43,771 bases of DNA from Flavobacterium rivuli WB 3.3-2 = DSM 21788. GTDB taxonomy: Bacteria; Bacteroidota; Bacteroidia; Flavobacteriales; Flavobacteriaceae. Of the stretch, positions 16,129 to 24,299 are shown in pieces (the first letter of the stretch is position 1; every line of letters begins with the position of its first letter). The stretch lies in the NCBI RefSeq assembly GCF_000378485.1, contig NZ_KB899981.1:1-43771 (forward strand). The letters are read 5' to 3'. The notes under the pieces are model-generated. The model had not been told where the DNA came from. It worked only from the letters and a program-made list of their open reading frames with translations, and searched no databases. Position numbers and translations under genes: made by a program.

Positions 16129-16968
16129 ATGAACTGCCTTTACCTTATTGCAGTACTTTTTATCCTTCAGCCGATATATTGCCAGATTCCTAAAAAGGAC
16201 GGCGATATAATTGTTGAAGTGATTACTCATGCTCTGACAACAGCTAAGGATATAACTACTGCAGATAAATCATCAACCGTATTTTACTTTGGCAAAAGAG
16301 GTTTATTACAGGAAAAGGTTCACTACATAAAAGTACCCAATAACCAGCCTGATTATGTAGAAGCCTATACTTATAAAAAAGATAAGCCTGTACAAATGGT
16401 TAAATGGGTGAATGGCGATAGCAAACTAAAACCTTTGTATGAAACAAAATATGTATATGATAGGGAGGAACGCCTTACCGATGCTTCTGTTTTTTATGCA
16501 GGAAAAAGGTCTGTTTTTGCAAAGGTAGTACATGAGTATGATAGCATTGGCAATAACATAAAAACAATACGCGAGCCTGATGATTTTCTGGAGAAAGCAT
16601 ATACCAAAGACAGGAAGCTTGAAGGCATACGCCAAATTCATGCCGATACCCTGAAGTGGGAGTGTAATTTTATGTATAAGGATAATTTCCGTACAGGTAC
16701 ATTTTCCAGCCAATATAATGACAGCAATAGTTTTATAAAAGAAGAAATTATAATTAACGGTAAAACCAGAAACCGATATACCAGCAATAGCAGCACTGAT
16801 GATAAAACAAAGTATTATTACGACGAAACCGGTCTGCTCGAAAAAACAGAGTATTATACGTATTCTGCATCAAGTGGTTATGTGCTGCAATCTTATACAA
16901 ATATAAAAGTTACAGGTAATGTTAACCAGGAGTTGGTAAAGAAAATTAATGAAGTAATTGTTGAATAG
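16129..16968 (+). CDS. Secreted YD-repeat-like protein of unknown function
   Basis: A 279-residue exported protein with a signal peptide (MNCLYLIAVLFILQPIYCQ). The mature part has short repeated beta units of the YD/RHS kind: ETKYVYDREERLTDASVFY, VVHEYDSIGNNIKT and KYYYDETGLLEKTEYY. These resemble the antiparallel beta segments of MORN/YD-type surface proteins in Bacteroidetes, but there are too few to call an RHS toxin. A TATATTTG element at 16100-16107 lies 21 nt before the ATG. It is followed by an inverted dispersed repeat. No partner gene is visible. Confidence 0.65.
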   Translation: MNCLYLIAVLFILQPIYCQIPKKDGDIIVEVITHALTTAKDITTADKSSTVFYFGKRGLLQEKVHYIKVPNNQPDYVEAYTYKKDKPVQMVKWVNGDSKLKPLYETKYVYDREERLTDASVFYAGKRSVFAKVVHEYDSIGNNIKTIREPDDFLEKAYTKDRKLEGIRQIHADTLKWECNFMYKDNFRTGTFSSQYNDSNSFIKEEIIINGKTRNRYTSNSSTDDKTKYYYDETGLLEKTEYYTYSASSGYVLQSYTNIKVTGNVNQELVKKINEVIVE

Positions 16969-16989
16969 TGACATTCTACAGAGTGATTA

Positions 16990-17084
16990 GTCATTGCGAA
17001 GCACGAAGCAATCTGTGTATAGAATTATTATGTCAGATTCTCAATACTTCCTAACTTAAAAGATTGCTTCGTGCCTCGCATGAC
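16990..17084. repeat. Inverted dispersed repeat (95 bp)
   Basis: The left arm begins GTCATTGCGAAGCACGAAGC (16990-17014). The right arm begins AGATTGCTTCGTGCCTCGCA (17061-17084). They are inverse complements except for one substitution and one missing base. Similar arms are a common intergenic repeat in Bacteroidetes. The right arm overlaps a possible TTG start (17064) of the lactonase gene, which argues against that start. Confidence 0.65.
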
Positions 17085-17100
17085 CGCTCTTTCCGGATTG

Positions 17101-17130
17101 CAACATCATATACAACATCATATACAACAT
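17101..17130. repeat. 12-bp tandem repeat, 2.5 units
   Basis: The unit CAACATCATATA occurs twice and then CAACAT, just 18 nt before the lactonase start. It lies in the presumed 5' leader, and its copy number could vary between strains. Confidence 0.75.
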
Positions 17131-17147
17131 TTTACGATTTTCATACC

Positions 17148-18266
17148 TTGATTAAAAAACTCTCCCCACTCTTCTTCATACTATTTACAATAAATACATT
17201 TGCTCAAAACACGTATGTGTTTTTTGGGTCGTACAACCAAAATCAGGTTAAAGAAGGTATTTATGTATATCAACTGGATACTGTAAGTGGCAGGCTATCT
17301 AAAATTACATCAGTTAAAGTAGGCAATCCATCTTATCTGACAGTAACACCAAATGGATTTATATATGCCTGTACCAATACTAAAACTCCTAATGAAGGCA
17401 GCGTTAGCGCATACAAATTTAATCCTACAACAAAAAGCCTAACGTTTATGAACAGACAGGAAAGCGGTGGCGAAAACCCTGTTTATGTAACGGTTGACGC
17501 ATCAGAGAAATGGATTATAAATGCAAATTATACAGATGCAGGTGTTTCGGTGCACCACTTAAACCAGGATGGAAGCATTGGTGCAATGGTACAAAACTTT
17601 AAATTTACCGAAGGGAGTATAAACCCCGAAAGGCAGACAGGCGCGCACATCCATTCGGCTGTATTTGCACCTGATTTTAAATACATATTTTTCCCGGATC
17701 TTGGTGCTGATAAAATAAGAGCATATACATTTAATGAGACAGCAGCCAGTGAGCCATTACAAAATACTGCCAGTACTTATATACCTACCACTCCCGGTGG
17801 CGGGCCACGGCATTTTACGTTTCACCCAAACGGCAAATTTGCCTACTGCATAGAAGAAATGGGCGGCGCTGTAAGCGCTTATGTTTATAAGAACGGCGGG
17901 TTAGACAGCCTACAAAGAATTTACACCCATCCTGAAACAGTAACAGGAGGTTTTGAGAGTTCTGACATTCATATTTCTCCCGATGGGAAGTTTTTATACG
18001 CTTCAAACAGGGGAAAAGAAAACAATATTGCTATATTTTCGATAGGCGAAAACGGCACTTTAAAACCGGTTGGCTACCAGTCTACACTTGGCAATCATCC
18101 GCGCATTTTTGCCATTGATCCAAGTGGTAAATTTTTGATAGTCACAAACGTAAACAGTAGCAATGTAATTGTTTTCAGGCGCGATGCAATAACCGGGCTC
18201 CTGATTAAAACCGGCAAAGAAATTACAATTAAAAATGTATCCTGCGTGCAGATAACGAAATACTAA
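17148..18266 (+). CDS. Exported 6-phosphogluconolactonase-type beta-propeller (lactonase family)
   Basis: A 372-residue seven-bladed beta-propeller of the lactonase family (PF10282; cytosolic relatives are 6-phosphogluconolactonases of the YbhE type). Blade-type segments include TYVFFGSYNQNQVKEGIYVY, NPSYLTVTPNGFIYA, GGPRHFTFHPNGKFAYCIEE and SDIHISPDGKFLYASNRG. I start at the TTG at 17148, which gives a clean signal peptide (IKKLSPLFFILFTINTFAQ). The in-frame TTG at 17064 would put a dispersed repeat and a 12-bp tandem repeat inside the protein. The signal peptide implies a periplasmic location, so a role in the pentose phosphate pathway is doubtful. The true substrate is unknown. Confidence 0.85.
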   Translation: MIKKLSPLFFILFTINTFAQNTYVFFGSYNQNQVKEGIYVYQLDTVSGRLSKITSVKVGNPSYLTVTPNGFIYACTNTKTPNEGSVSAYKFNPTTKSLTFMNRQESGGENPVYVTVDASEKWIINANYTDAGVSVHHLNQDGSIGAMVQNFKFTEGSINPERQTGAHIHSAVFAPDFKYIFFPDLGADKIRAYTFNETAASEPLQNTASTYIPTTPGGGPRHFTFHPNGKFAYCIEEMGGAVSAYVYKNGGLDSLQRIYTHPETVTGGFESSDIHISPDGKFLYASNRGKENNIAIFSIGENGTLKPVGYQSTLGNHPRIFAIDPSGKFLIVTNVNSSNVIVFRRDAITGLLIKTGKEITIKNVSCVQITKY

Positions 18267-18406
18267 CCATGCATTTTGCTTCCGGCAATGTATATTAATA
18301 TCCTTCTTAAGATAATTAATATTTGTTAAGTAAATTTTTGGAGCCGTAAGTGATTTATGGCCGTCAGGTCATTAATTACTGTTTATCTCCCACCAGCTAG
18401 TCTGCA

Positions 18407-19141
18407 TTAGTGAGGCATAATGTTTGTGTCGTTATCATCATCTTTTGCTTCATCAATAGCTTCCTGCTCTGTTACTTTGTTGCCTTTAAGGGCATTTAGT
18501 ATTAACGGAACTGTTGTCATAAGTACAATGGCTATAATAATGATTTCAATATGTTTTTTAAGGTCGATATCAAACTCTTTTAAGAATAATGCCGAAAGAT
18601 AGTGTCCTGCAAATATTAGTGCAAACGACCATAAAAAAGAACTGATGATGTTATACAGCATAAATTTCTTTTTCTCCATACCTACAACACCTGCAATAAT
18701 AGGGGCAAACGTACGGATGATGGGTAGAAAACGCGCAAAAATTATAGCGCGGCCGCCGTGTTTTTCGAAAAACTCGTGCGACTGTATAAGGTATTTTTTC
18801 TTGAAAAGAAATGAATCCTGTCTTGAGTAAAGGAATGTACCGCTTTTAGCACCAAACCAATAGCCAAAGGTATTGCCAATTATACCCGAAATTGCGACCA
18901 TGATAGCCAGAAGTGTAACATTTACAAAATCACTTTCTATGGGTATTATTGTACTCATTAAGTCAGTGCTGTAAATGCCGGCAAGAAACAACAAGCTATC
19001 GCCCGGCAGGAAAAAACCGGCAAAAAGACCTGTTTCGGCAAAAACAATGAATAAAATTACGTAAATACCTATCGTAACATTTCCTATTTTAAGGTTTATA
19101 TAAAATTCAGGATTAATTAAGTCGGTCCATTGAAAACCCAT
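18407..19141 (-). CDS. DedA family membrane protein
   Basis: A 244-residue inner-membrane protein of the DedA/SNARE-associated (VTT) family, linked to lipid flipping (undecaprenyl phosphate or phosphatidylethanolamine recycling) and membrane homeostasis. Diagnostic segments are ETGLFAGFFLPGDSLLFLAG, GNTFGYWFGAKSG and the Arg-containing RFLPIIRTFAPIIAGVVGM. The C-terminus is a charged tail (DEAKDDDNDTNIMPH). It lies 12 nt downstream of the dicarboxylate symporter gene on the same strand, so the two probably form an operon. No terminator was seen in the 140 bp after it. Confidence 0.92.
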   Translation of the reverse strand: MGFQWTDLINPEFYINLKIGNVTIGIYVILFIVFAETGLFAGFFLPGDSLLFLAGIYSTDLMSTIIPIESDFVNVTLLAIMVAISGIIGNTFGYWFGAKSGTFLYSRQDSFLFKKKYLIQSHEFFEKHGGRAIIFARFLPIIRTFAPIIAGVVGMEKKKFMLYNIISSFLWSFALIFAGHYLSALFLKEFDIDLKKHIEIIIIAIVLMTTVPLILNALKGNKVTEQEAIDEAKDDDNDTNIMPH

Positions 19142-19153
19142 GAGTGTTTAATT

Positions 19154-20386
19154 TTAGTTAATCGTTTTTGTTTCCCATTTGTCTACCGCACTGGTAGCAA
19201 GGGCATTTCCTAATACATTTGTCATACTTCGTGCCATATCACAAAAATGGTCTATGGGCAGTATAAGTGCTATCCCCTCGGCAGGGATATCAAACATGGC
19301 ACAGGTAGCCACCACCACTATAAGCGATGCTCGGGGCACACCGGCCACACCTTTACTGGTAAGCATAAGTACGAGCAGCATTAGCAGCTGCTTCTCTATA
19401 GGCATATCTATACCGTACACCTGCGCTATAAAAAGCGAGGCAAAGGTCATGTACATCATACTGCCGTCCAGGTTAAAAGAATATCCTAACGGCAAAGTGA
19501 ATGATACTATTTTAGGGTCGCAGCCAAAACGTTCCAACTCCTCTGTAAGTTTAGGGAAAACGGCCTCGCTGCTTGTAGTGCTAAAGGCAATAAGTAATGG
19601 GCTGGCAAGCCTTTTTAATAATACAAACAGCCTTTTGCCCAGTATAAGGTAACCCACGCTAAGCAATACTACCCATAAAAGCGCAATGCCCAATGCAAAA
19701 TCTAAAAGATAATTGTAGTATAATTTCCAGATGTCGAAACCGTAAATGGCTACTGCCCCTGCTACGGCACCAAAAACACCAAATGGAGCAACCCACATAA
19801 TGTAAGACACCATTTTTAGCACTACGTGCGATATGGTGTTGAGTGTGCGTATTACAGGGTTTGCAATTTCGCCAACAGACGATAATGCTATACCAAACAT
19901 TATAGAGAAGATAACTATTTGCAGTATTTCGTTATTCGCCATTGCCTCAAAGAGGCTTTTAGGAACTATATGCACCACAAAATTTTCGAGAGAAAAGGAG
20001 CCGGTGTTATTTACAAGGTCGTCTGCCGGAGCAACGCTTTCCATGGTTACACTGGTGTTTTTTCCCGGTTCAAGCCAGTTTACCAGTACCATGCCCAGCA
20101 ACAGCGACATAAGTGATGCCGAAAGGAACCATGCCATAGCTTTTACTCCCACGCGGCCTACCATTTTCATATCGCCCATTTTTGCAATACCCACAACAAG
20201 GGTGCAAAATACAAGTGGGGCAATAATCATTTGCACCATACGTATAAACAGGGTGCCCAGTAGTTTTATATTTTTTGCAAAACCGGCAGCACTATCGGCA
20301 TACTGGTAATGCACAAGACCACCAAGGGCTACACCCAGTATAAGGCCAATAATTATAAATATAAACAGCTTGTTGTTGCTTTTCAA
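19154..20386 (-). CDS. Dicarboxylate/amino acid:cation symporter (DAACS family)
   Basis: A 410-residue inner-membrane sodium- or proton-coupled transporter of the GltP/GltT/DctA family, taking up glutamate, aspartate or C4-dicarboxylates. Family signatures are the HP1 serine-rich region (FSTTSSEAVFPKLTEELE), the TM7 motif SFNLDGSMMYMTFASLF and the HP2 region TSKGVAGVPRASLIVV. The late IDHFCDMARSMTNVLGNALA contains the conserved substrate-site D and N of TM8. All core motifs are intact. It precedes dedA by 12 nt. The Arg in ARSMTN suggests acidic amino acids, but the substrate is not certain from sequence. Confidence 0.93.
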   Translation of the reverse strand: MKSNNKLFIFIIIGLILGVALGGLVHYQYADSAAGFAKNIKLLGTLFIRMVQMIIAPLVFCTLVVGIAKMGDMKMVGRVGVKAMAWFLSASLMSLLLGMVLVNWLEPGKNTSVTMESVAPADDLVNNTGSFSLENFVVHIVPKSLFEAMANNEILQIVIFSIMFGIALSSVGEIANPVIRTLNTISHVVLKMVSYIMWVAPFGVFGAVAGAVAIYGFDIWKLYYNYLLDFALGIALLWVVLLSVGYLILGKRLFVLLKRLASPLLIAFSTTSSEAVFPKLTEELERFGCDPKIVSFTLPLGYSFNLDGSMMYMTFASLFIAQVYGIDMPIEKQLLMLLVLMLTSKGVAGVPRASLIVVVATCAMFDIPAEGIALILPIDHFCDMARSMTNVLGNALATSAVDKWETKTIN

Positions 20387-20712
20387 TACGGCTAATTTTA
20401 AGTCCGTGAAATTACTGATATTTTTTTAATCAGCCTTTAGTTAAAGGGTAATTAAACCTTATATTTTTATTGTACCCAAGTGTAAGATATTTTGTTTTAT
20501 GTAAGTATATGCTAACAAATACTATATGTCTTAATCTTTTTATCTTAAATAACATGTATTTAATCGAAAATTAACGCAAGTTATAGATATTGTGATGGTA
20601 TTAATGTATATTTATATTTTACACAGGAGCTGGGTTTAAATGATATGGCTACTGAAGTAAAACTATTTGTTATGAGTTAGTTAAGAGTAAATATTTGTGT
20701 TAGTTAGTTTTT

Positions 20713-20737
20713 AAAGCTGCTTTATAGCAGCTTTTTT
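20713..20737 (+). terminator. Orphan rho-independent terminator
   Basis: AAAGCTGCT and AGCAGCTTT pair around a TTAT loop, followed by a T-run. It points to the right on the plus strand, but no plus-strand gene lies within the preceding 2 kb. Confidence 0.65.
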
Positions 20738-20786
20738 TATGAAATGTGAGTTTTTCAAAAGCTATTAACTAAAGCTATTAAAAAAA

Positions 20787-20810
20787 TAACCCGCTTAAAT
20801 GAGCGGGTTA
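20787..20810 (-). terminator. Terminator of the prolyl oligopeptidase gene
   Basis: TAACCCGCT and AGCGGGTTA form a perfect 9-bp stem with a 6-nt loop. On the minus strand it is followed by TTATTTTTT, as expected for the gene ending at 20835. Confidence 0.75.
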
Positions 20811-20834
20811 GTAAAAGTTATCTTTTAAACTGTA

Positions 20835-22943
20835 TTACTTTTTAACTGACAGGTTCATATTATATAGTGTAAAAGCCTGTATATCGGCAGCTTCTGCAAT
20901 GGTTTGTGCTACCGATTTTCCTGCCCCATGCCCTGCATTAGTTTCTATGCGAATAAGCACAGGTTCGTTACCTGCCTGATTTTCCTGTAATGTTGCGGCA
21001 AACTTAAAACTGTGTGCCGGCACTACGCGGTCATCATGGTCGCCCGTAGTTATTAGCGTGGCAGGGTAATGTGTGCCTTTTTTTATATTGTGCAAGGGCG
21101 AATAACCTTTTATGTAATTAAATATTTCTTTACTATCTGACGATGTACCGTAATCGTATGCCCATCCTGCACCCGATGTAAAGGTGTGGTAGCGAAGCAT
21201 ATCAAGCACACCAACTGCCGGTAATGCAACTTTAAAAAGATCGGGACGCTGTGTCATTGCCGCGCCTACTAAAAGGCCACCGTTAGAACCTCCTTTTGCG
21301 GCAAGGTATTCTTTAGAGGTATAGTGGTTTGTATTTAAGTATTCTGCTGAGGCAATAAAATCGTCAAATACATTTTGCTTTTGCAGTTTGGTGCCGGCAT
21401 CGTGCCATTTTTTACCATACTCGCCACCGCCGCGCAGATTAGGAACGGCGTAGATTCCTCCATTTTCCAGCCAAACGGCATTGGCAATGCTAAAGGCAGG
21501 AGTAAGGCTTACATTAAAACCACCATAGCCATACAGCATAGTTGGGTTAGTGCCGTCTAATTTTAAATCTTTACGGTGTGTAATTATCATGGGTACCTTC
21601 GTACCATCTTTAGAGGTGTAAAATACCTGCTTAGACACATAATCATCACTATTAAAATCTACTTTTGGCTTGGCATAAACTTCCGACTTCCCTGATTTTG
21701 GATCGAAAGAATAAATGGTTCCCGGTGTTATGTAGTTGGTAAACGAATAGTACAAAACTTTTTCGTCTTTATCTCCGCCAAAACCCGCTGCAGTACCCGG
21801 TCCCGGTAATGCTATATCACGAACGAGTTTGCCTTTATGGTCATATTGTTTAATTACAGATATAGCATCTTGCATGTAGCTGGCAAAAATGTATCCGCTT
21901 CCGCTTGATGCAGAAAGCACATGCTCTGTTTCCTTAATAAAATCTTTCCAGTTAGCTTGTTGCGGTTGGGATGCATCTACAGTTACTACCCTTGTGTTAG
22001 GGGCATTGTAGTTGGTGGAAATGTAAAGCGTTGTACCGTCGTTATCTATTACATGGCTGTCGCTGTCAAAATTATCAGCAATAGTTATCATGCCACTTCC
22101 TGGTTTGCTCAGGTCGCTTAAGTATAATTCACTGCCCGATGTGGAGTTTGCGGCGTTTACAATTAAAAAGCGTTCGTCTTCTGTAAGGTAGGCGCTTATG
22201 TAGCGCCTCTTTATATCATTGCCAAAAATAACCTTATCTTCTTTTTGTGGTGTGCCTAATTTATGGTAATACACCTTATGCTGGTCTGTCATGGCAGATA
22301 GCAGGCTACCTTCGGGTCTCTCGTAGGTTGAGTAGTAAAAACCATCGCTGCCTTTCCAGGCAATGCCGCTAAACTTTACGTTTTCTATAGTTTCGCCAAG
22401 CGGTTTTTTAGTAATGGCATTAATCAGGATTATTTTACCCCAGTCGCTTCCGCCTTCAGATATCATGTAAGCAGCCAGTTCACCTTTTTTGGTAAACTTT
22501 ACAAATGACAATGATGTTGTGCCATCCTTACTAAAAGTATTAGGGTCCAGAAACACCTCTTCTTTACCCTTGCTGTCTTTTCGATATAAAACGCTTTGGT
22601 TTTGAAGGCCGTTGTTTTTATAGTAATACGTATAGCTGCCCTCTGTAAATGGTGCCGAGATGCGCTCGTAATTCCATAGCTTTTCCATGCGAGCCTTTAT
22701 GGCATCACGAAATGGTATTCTCGATAAATAATCAAAGGTTACCTGATTTTCGGCTTTTACCCATTCGGCAGTTTCTTTGCTGCGGTCGTCTTCAAGCCAG
22801 CGGTATGGGTCTGGTACTTCTGTACCAAAATAAGTGTCTTTAGTGTTGTCTTTACGGGTGTTGGGGTAATTAATTTTTTGGTTCATTTGTGCGGTCATGC
22901 CAAGGCCGGTAGCCATAGCAAGTGTAACTATAGTTTTATTCAT
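20835..22943 (-). CDS. Prolyl oligopeptidase (S9A serine peptidase)
   Basis: A 702-residue peptidase cleaving short peptides after proline. The N-terminus resembles a signal peptide (NKTIVTLAMATGLGMTAQM), so it is probably periplasmic. The propeller begins at YPNTRKDNTKDTYFGTEVPD and carries the classic DPYRWLEDD motif. The alpha/beta-hydrolase domain at the C-terminus has the nucleophile in GGSNGGLLVGA (Ser553), the acid in DHDDRVVPAH (Asp638) and the base in NAGHGAGKS (His672). Length matches the family, and all catalytic residues are present. It has its own likely promoter (22965-22972) and terminator. The preceding gene on the strand is the DoxX-like gene, 44 bp away. Confidence 0.95.
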   Translation of the reverse strand: MNKTIVTLAMATGLGMTAQMNQKINYPNTRKDNTKDTYFGTEVPDPYRWLEDDRSKETAEWVKAENQVTFDYLSRIPFRDAIKARMEKLWNYERISAPFTEGSYTYYYKNNGLQNQSVLYRKDSKGKEEVFLDPNTFSKDGTTSLSFVKFTKKGELAAYMISEGGSDWGKIILINAITKKPLGETIENVKFSGIAWKGSDGFYYSTYERPEGSLLSAMTDQHKVYYHKLGTPQKEDKVIFGNDIKRRYISAYLTEDERFLIVNAANSTSGSELYLSDLSKPGSGMITIADNFDSDSHVIDNDGTTLYISTNYNAPNTRVVTVDASQPQQANWKDFIKETEHVLSASSGSGYIFASYMQDAISVIKQYDHKGKLVRDIALPGPGTAAGFGGDKDEKVLYYSFTNYITPGTIYSFDPKSGKSEVYAKPKVDFNSDDYVSKQVFYTSKDGTKVPMIITHRKDLKLDGTNPTMLYGYGGFNVSLTPAFSIANAVWLENGGIYAVPNLRGGGEYGKKWHDAGTKLQKQNVFDDFIASAEYLNTNHYTSKEYLAAKGGSNGGLLVGAAMTQRPDLFKVALPAVGVLDMLRYHTFTSGAGWAYDYGTSSDSKEIFNYIKGYSPLHNIKKGTHYPATLITTGDHDDRVVPAHSFKFAATLQENQAGNEPVLIRIETNAGHGAGKSVAQTIAEAADIQAFTLYNMNLSVKK

Positions 22944-22964
22944 TTTGGGTTGGGTTAGTCACCA

Positions 22965-22972
22965 CAAAAATA
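22965..22972 (-). promoter_or_regulatory. Candidate -7 element (TATTTTTG) for the prolyl oligopeptidase gene
   Basis: The plus strand reads CAAAAATA, giving TATTTTTG on the minus strand. It is 21 nt before the start codon and lies in the 44-bp gap after the DoxX-like gene. Confidence 0.4.
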
Positions 22973-22987
22973 CTAAAAAAGCAGTGG

Positions 22988-23365
22988 TTATTCTGCAAAC
23001 AGCGGTTTGTATTTACGCCTGTTTTTGTACAACAGCACGCCATTTAAAATAACTACTAAAAGTGCTGTGCCTATGGCAGGAACATCTAAAAAAAGATGGA
23101 ACAATAGTATGTTTAACGATATGGGTACGAGTACTAAAAGCGCAAACGGAACCCATAGCCTAAAGATAAGCATAAGCCCAATAATGATTTCTAATACGGC
23201 TACTACGGTAAGCACATAACCGGTAGCGGCTAACGACTCCATAAAGCTTGCGGCTTCGGGAGGTGGCGAGGGGAGTGGAATGAAGGAATAAATTTTATTA
23301 GCACCAAAAATAACAAGGATAAGGCCAAGCAGGATTCTTACAATTTGAGTAAATTTTGAATTCAT
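22988..23365 (-). CDS. DoxX-like small membrane protein
   Basis: A 125-residue inner-membrane protein with four predicted helices: IVRILLGLILVIFGANKI, a segment starting YVLTVVAVLEIIIGLMLI, LWVPFALLVLVPISLNIL and AIGTALLVVILNGVLLY. The pattern GLILVIFGANKIYSFIP is characteristic of small DoxX/DoxD-like proteins of Bacteroidetes. Function is unknown; relatives are linked to redox or sulfur metabolism in only a few cases. The mature ends are short, with a basic C-terminus (KNRRKYKPLFAE). A 20-bp perfect palindrome (23447-23466) lies about 80 bp upstream and could be a regulatory site. Confidence 0.8.
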   Translation of the reverse strand: MNSKFTQIVRILLGLILVIFGANKIYSFIPLPSPPPEAASFMESLAATGYVLTVVAVLEIIIGLMLIFRLWVPFALLVLVPISLNILLFHLFLDVPAIGTALLVVILNGVLLYKNRRKYKPLFAE

Positions 23366-23446
23366 AAAATAATGTATTAATTGGTATAACTTTAAATTTT
23401 ATCCAAGTTAATAAATTATTAGTAAATATTTTGACATTAATTTAGC

Positions 23447-23472
23447 AATCAGGCAATTGCCTGATTTTTATT
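23447..23472 (+). terminator. 20-bp perfect palindrome followed by T-run
   Basis: AATCAGGC and GCCTGATT around AATT (23447-23466) are followed by TTTATT on the plus strand. It looks like a rho-independent terminator, but no plus-strand gene precedes it. Because it lies upstream of the divergently oriented DoxX-like gene, an operator is the alternative. The rest of the 347-bp gap (23366-23712) holds nothing else that I recognise apart from the terminator at 23661. Confidence 0.45.
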
Positions 23473-23660
23473 AATTGCATTTTATAGTCGCCGTTTTGAT
23501 AAGTTTTGATGCATTATCGGCATTAAAAATATCATATTACTGAAATTAAATTTACAGTGTGAAATGAAAATGTTGTTAAAGACTTATTTATGAATTAATT
23601 GCAATTTTATAATGTGTAGCAAAATAAATAAAAATAAGCATGGCAGGTTGAGAAAAAACC

Positions 23661-23699
23661 AACCCCGAACCTTGCTGTAGATAAGCCAAATTCGGGGTT
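23661..23699 (-). terminator. Terminator of the lipoprotein/TonB receptor transcript
   Basis: AACCCCGAA (23661-23669) and TTCGGGGTT (23691-23699) form a 9-bp stem with a 21-nt loop. On the minus strand it is followed by GGTTTTTTCT, just after the lipoprotein stop at 23713. Confidence 0.65.
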
Positions 23700-23712
23700 A
23701 AAATAATAGATA

Positions 23713-24279
23713 TTATTGTACTACAACCGGGAAGGTAACCTCAGCATCAGTACCACCGCCTGCATTTGTAATATCACCTGCAGATACATTTGCGCCCGAT
23801 TTATTAGGTAAATGCCTTAACGTAATGGTTAAGTTACCTCTTGCCGATGCGGCAGCCGCTTTATAGGTAAAACTTAGCCCTATAGGGTGGTCGTTTGCAT
23901 CCCTGTCGGCATATGCAAAAATACCTAAGCCAGACTGCTGAAAAAACAGTTGGTGATCTAACGATTCTTCCTGAATTTCAAGTGTGGTATTTGTTACAGG
24001 AGTTGTTGTTTCGTTTAAAAAAGTAACAGCCCCTGTGTAATCTGATCCGGCAGTAAAATTGCCGGACACGGTAACAACCGGTGCAGCAGGCCCTTCGCCA
24101 TCAAGATCGCGGGACATAAGTACAATAGGTGTACCGCCTGTTGCAGGTGTAAATGTTGCCGTTATAGTGGTTAAAACCTCTTCTTCGTTTACCGGTGCCG
24201 CTACAGAGTCGTCGTCGCTGCAAGAAGAAAATGAAACGATAGTTGCCAATGCCAATGCAAGGATTTTGAAATTTTTCAT
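23713..24279 (-). CDS. Lipoprotein associated with the TonB receptor
   Basis: A 188-residue lipoprotein: the signal peptide ends in SFSSCSDDD, with lipobox Cys20 followed by acidic residues, the usual surface-export signal in Bacteroidetes lipoproteins. The mature domain is beta-rich and glycine/threonine-rich: DLDGEGPAAPVVTVSG, TYKAAAASARGNLTITLRHL, and a C-terminus ending GGTDAEVTFPVVVQ. I recall near-identical short lipoproteins next to TonB receptors in many flavobacteria, sometimes auto-annotated as a type 1 periplasmic-binding-fold superfamily protein. It lies 20 nt after the TonB receptor stop, so they are surely co-transcribed. It may help capture the receptor's ligand, but this is inference. 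Confidence 0.8.
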   Translation of the reverse strand: MKNFKILALALATIVSFSSCSDDDSVAAPVNEEEVLTTITATFTPATGGTPIVLMSRDLDGEGPAAPVVTVSGNFTAGSDYTGAVTFLNETTTPVTNTTLEIQEESLDHQLFFQQSGLGIFAYADRDANDHPIGLSFTYKAAAASARGNLTITLRHLPNKSGANVSAGDITNAGGGTDAEVTFPVVVQ

Positions 24280-24299
24280 GTGATAAAATATTTAATTGA

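Larger units (their letters stand above)
20387..20834. other. 448-bp intergenic region with two hairpins and no evident gene
   Basis: AT-rich DNA between two minus-strand genes. It contains a plus-strand terminator at 20713-20737 with no plus-strand gene before it, and a minus-strand terminator at 20787-20810. The only short plus-strand frame seen is 11 codons (from about 20645), which I do not call. A small non-coding RNA ending at 20737 is possible. Confidence 0.5.

Noticed and set aside
16129..16968. RHS/YD polymorphic toxin
   Set aside because: Only a few YD-like segments, no RHS core motif and no toxin domain or immunity gene nearby.
17064..17147. Longer lactonase reading frame from TTG at 17064
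   Set aside because: It would translate a dispersed repeat arm and a 12-bp tandem repeat; the TTG at 17148 gives a proper signal peptide.
20640..20680. 11-codon plus-strand frame before the orphan terminator
   Set aside because: Too short and without supporting signals to be called a gene.
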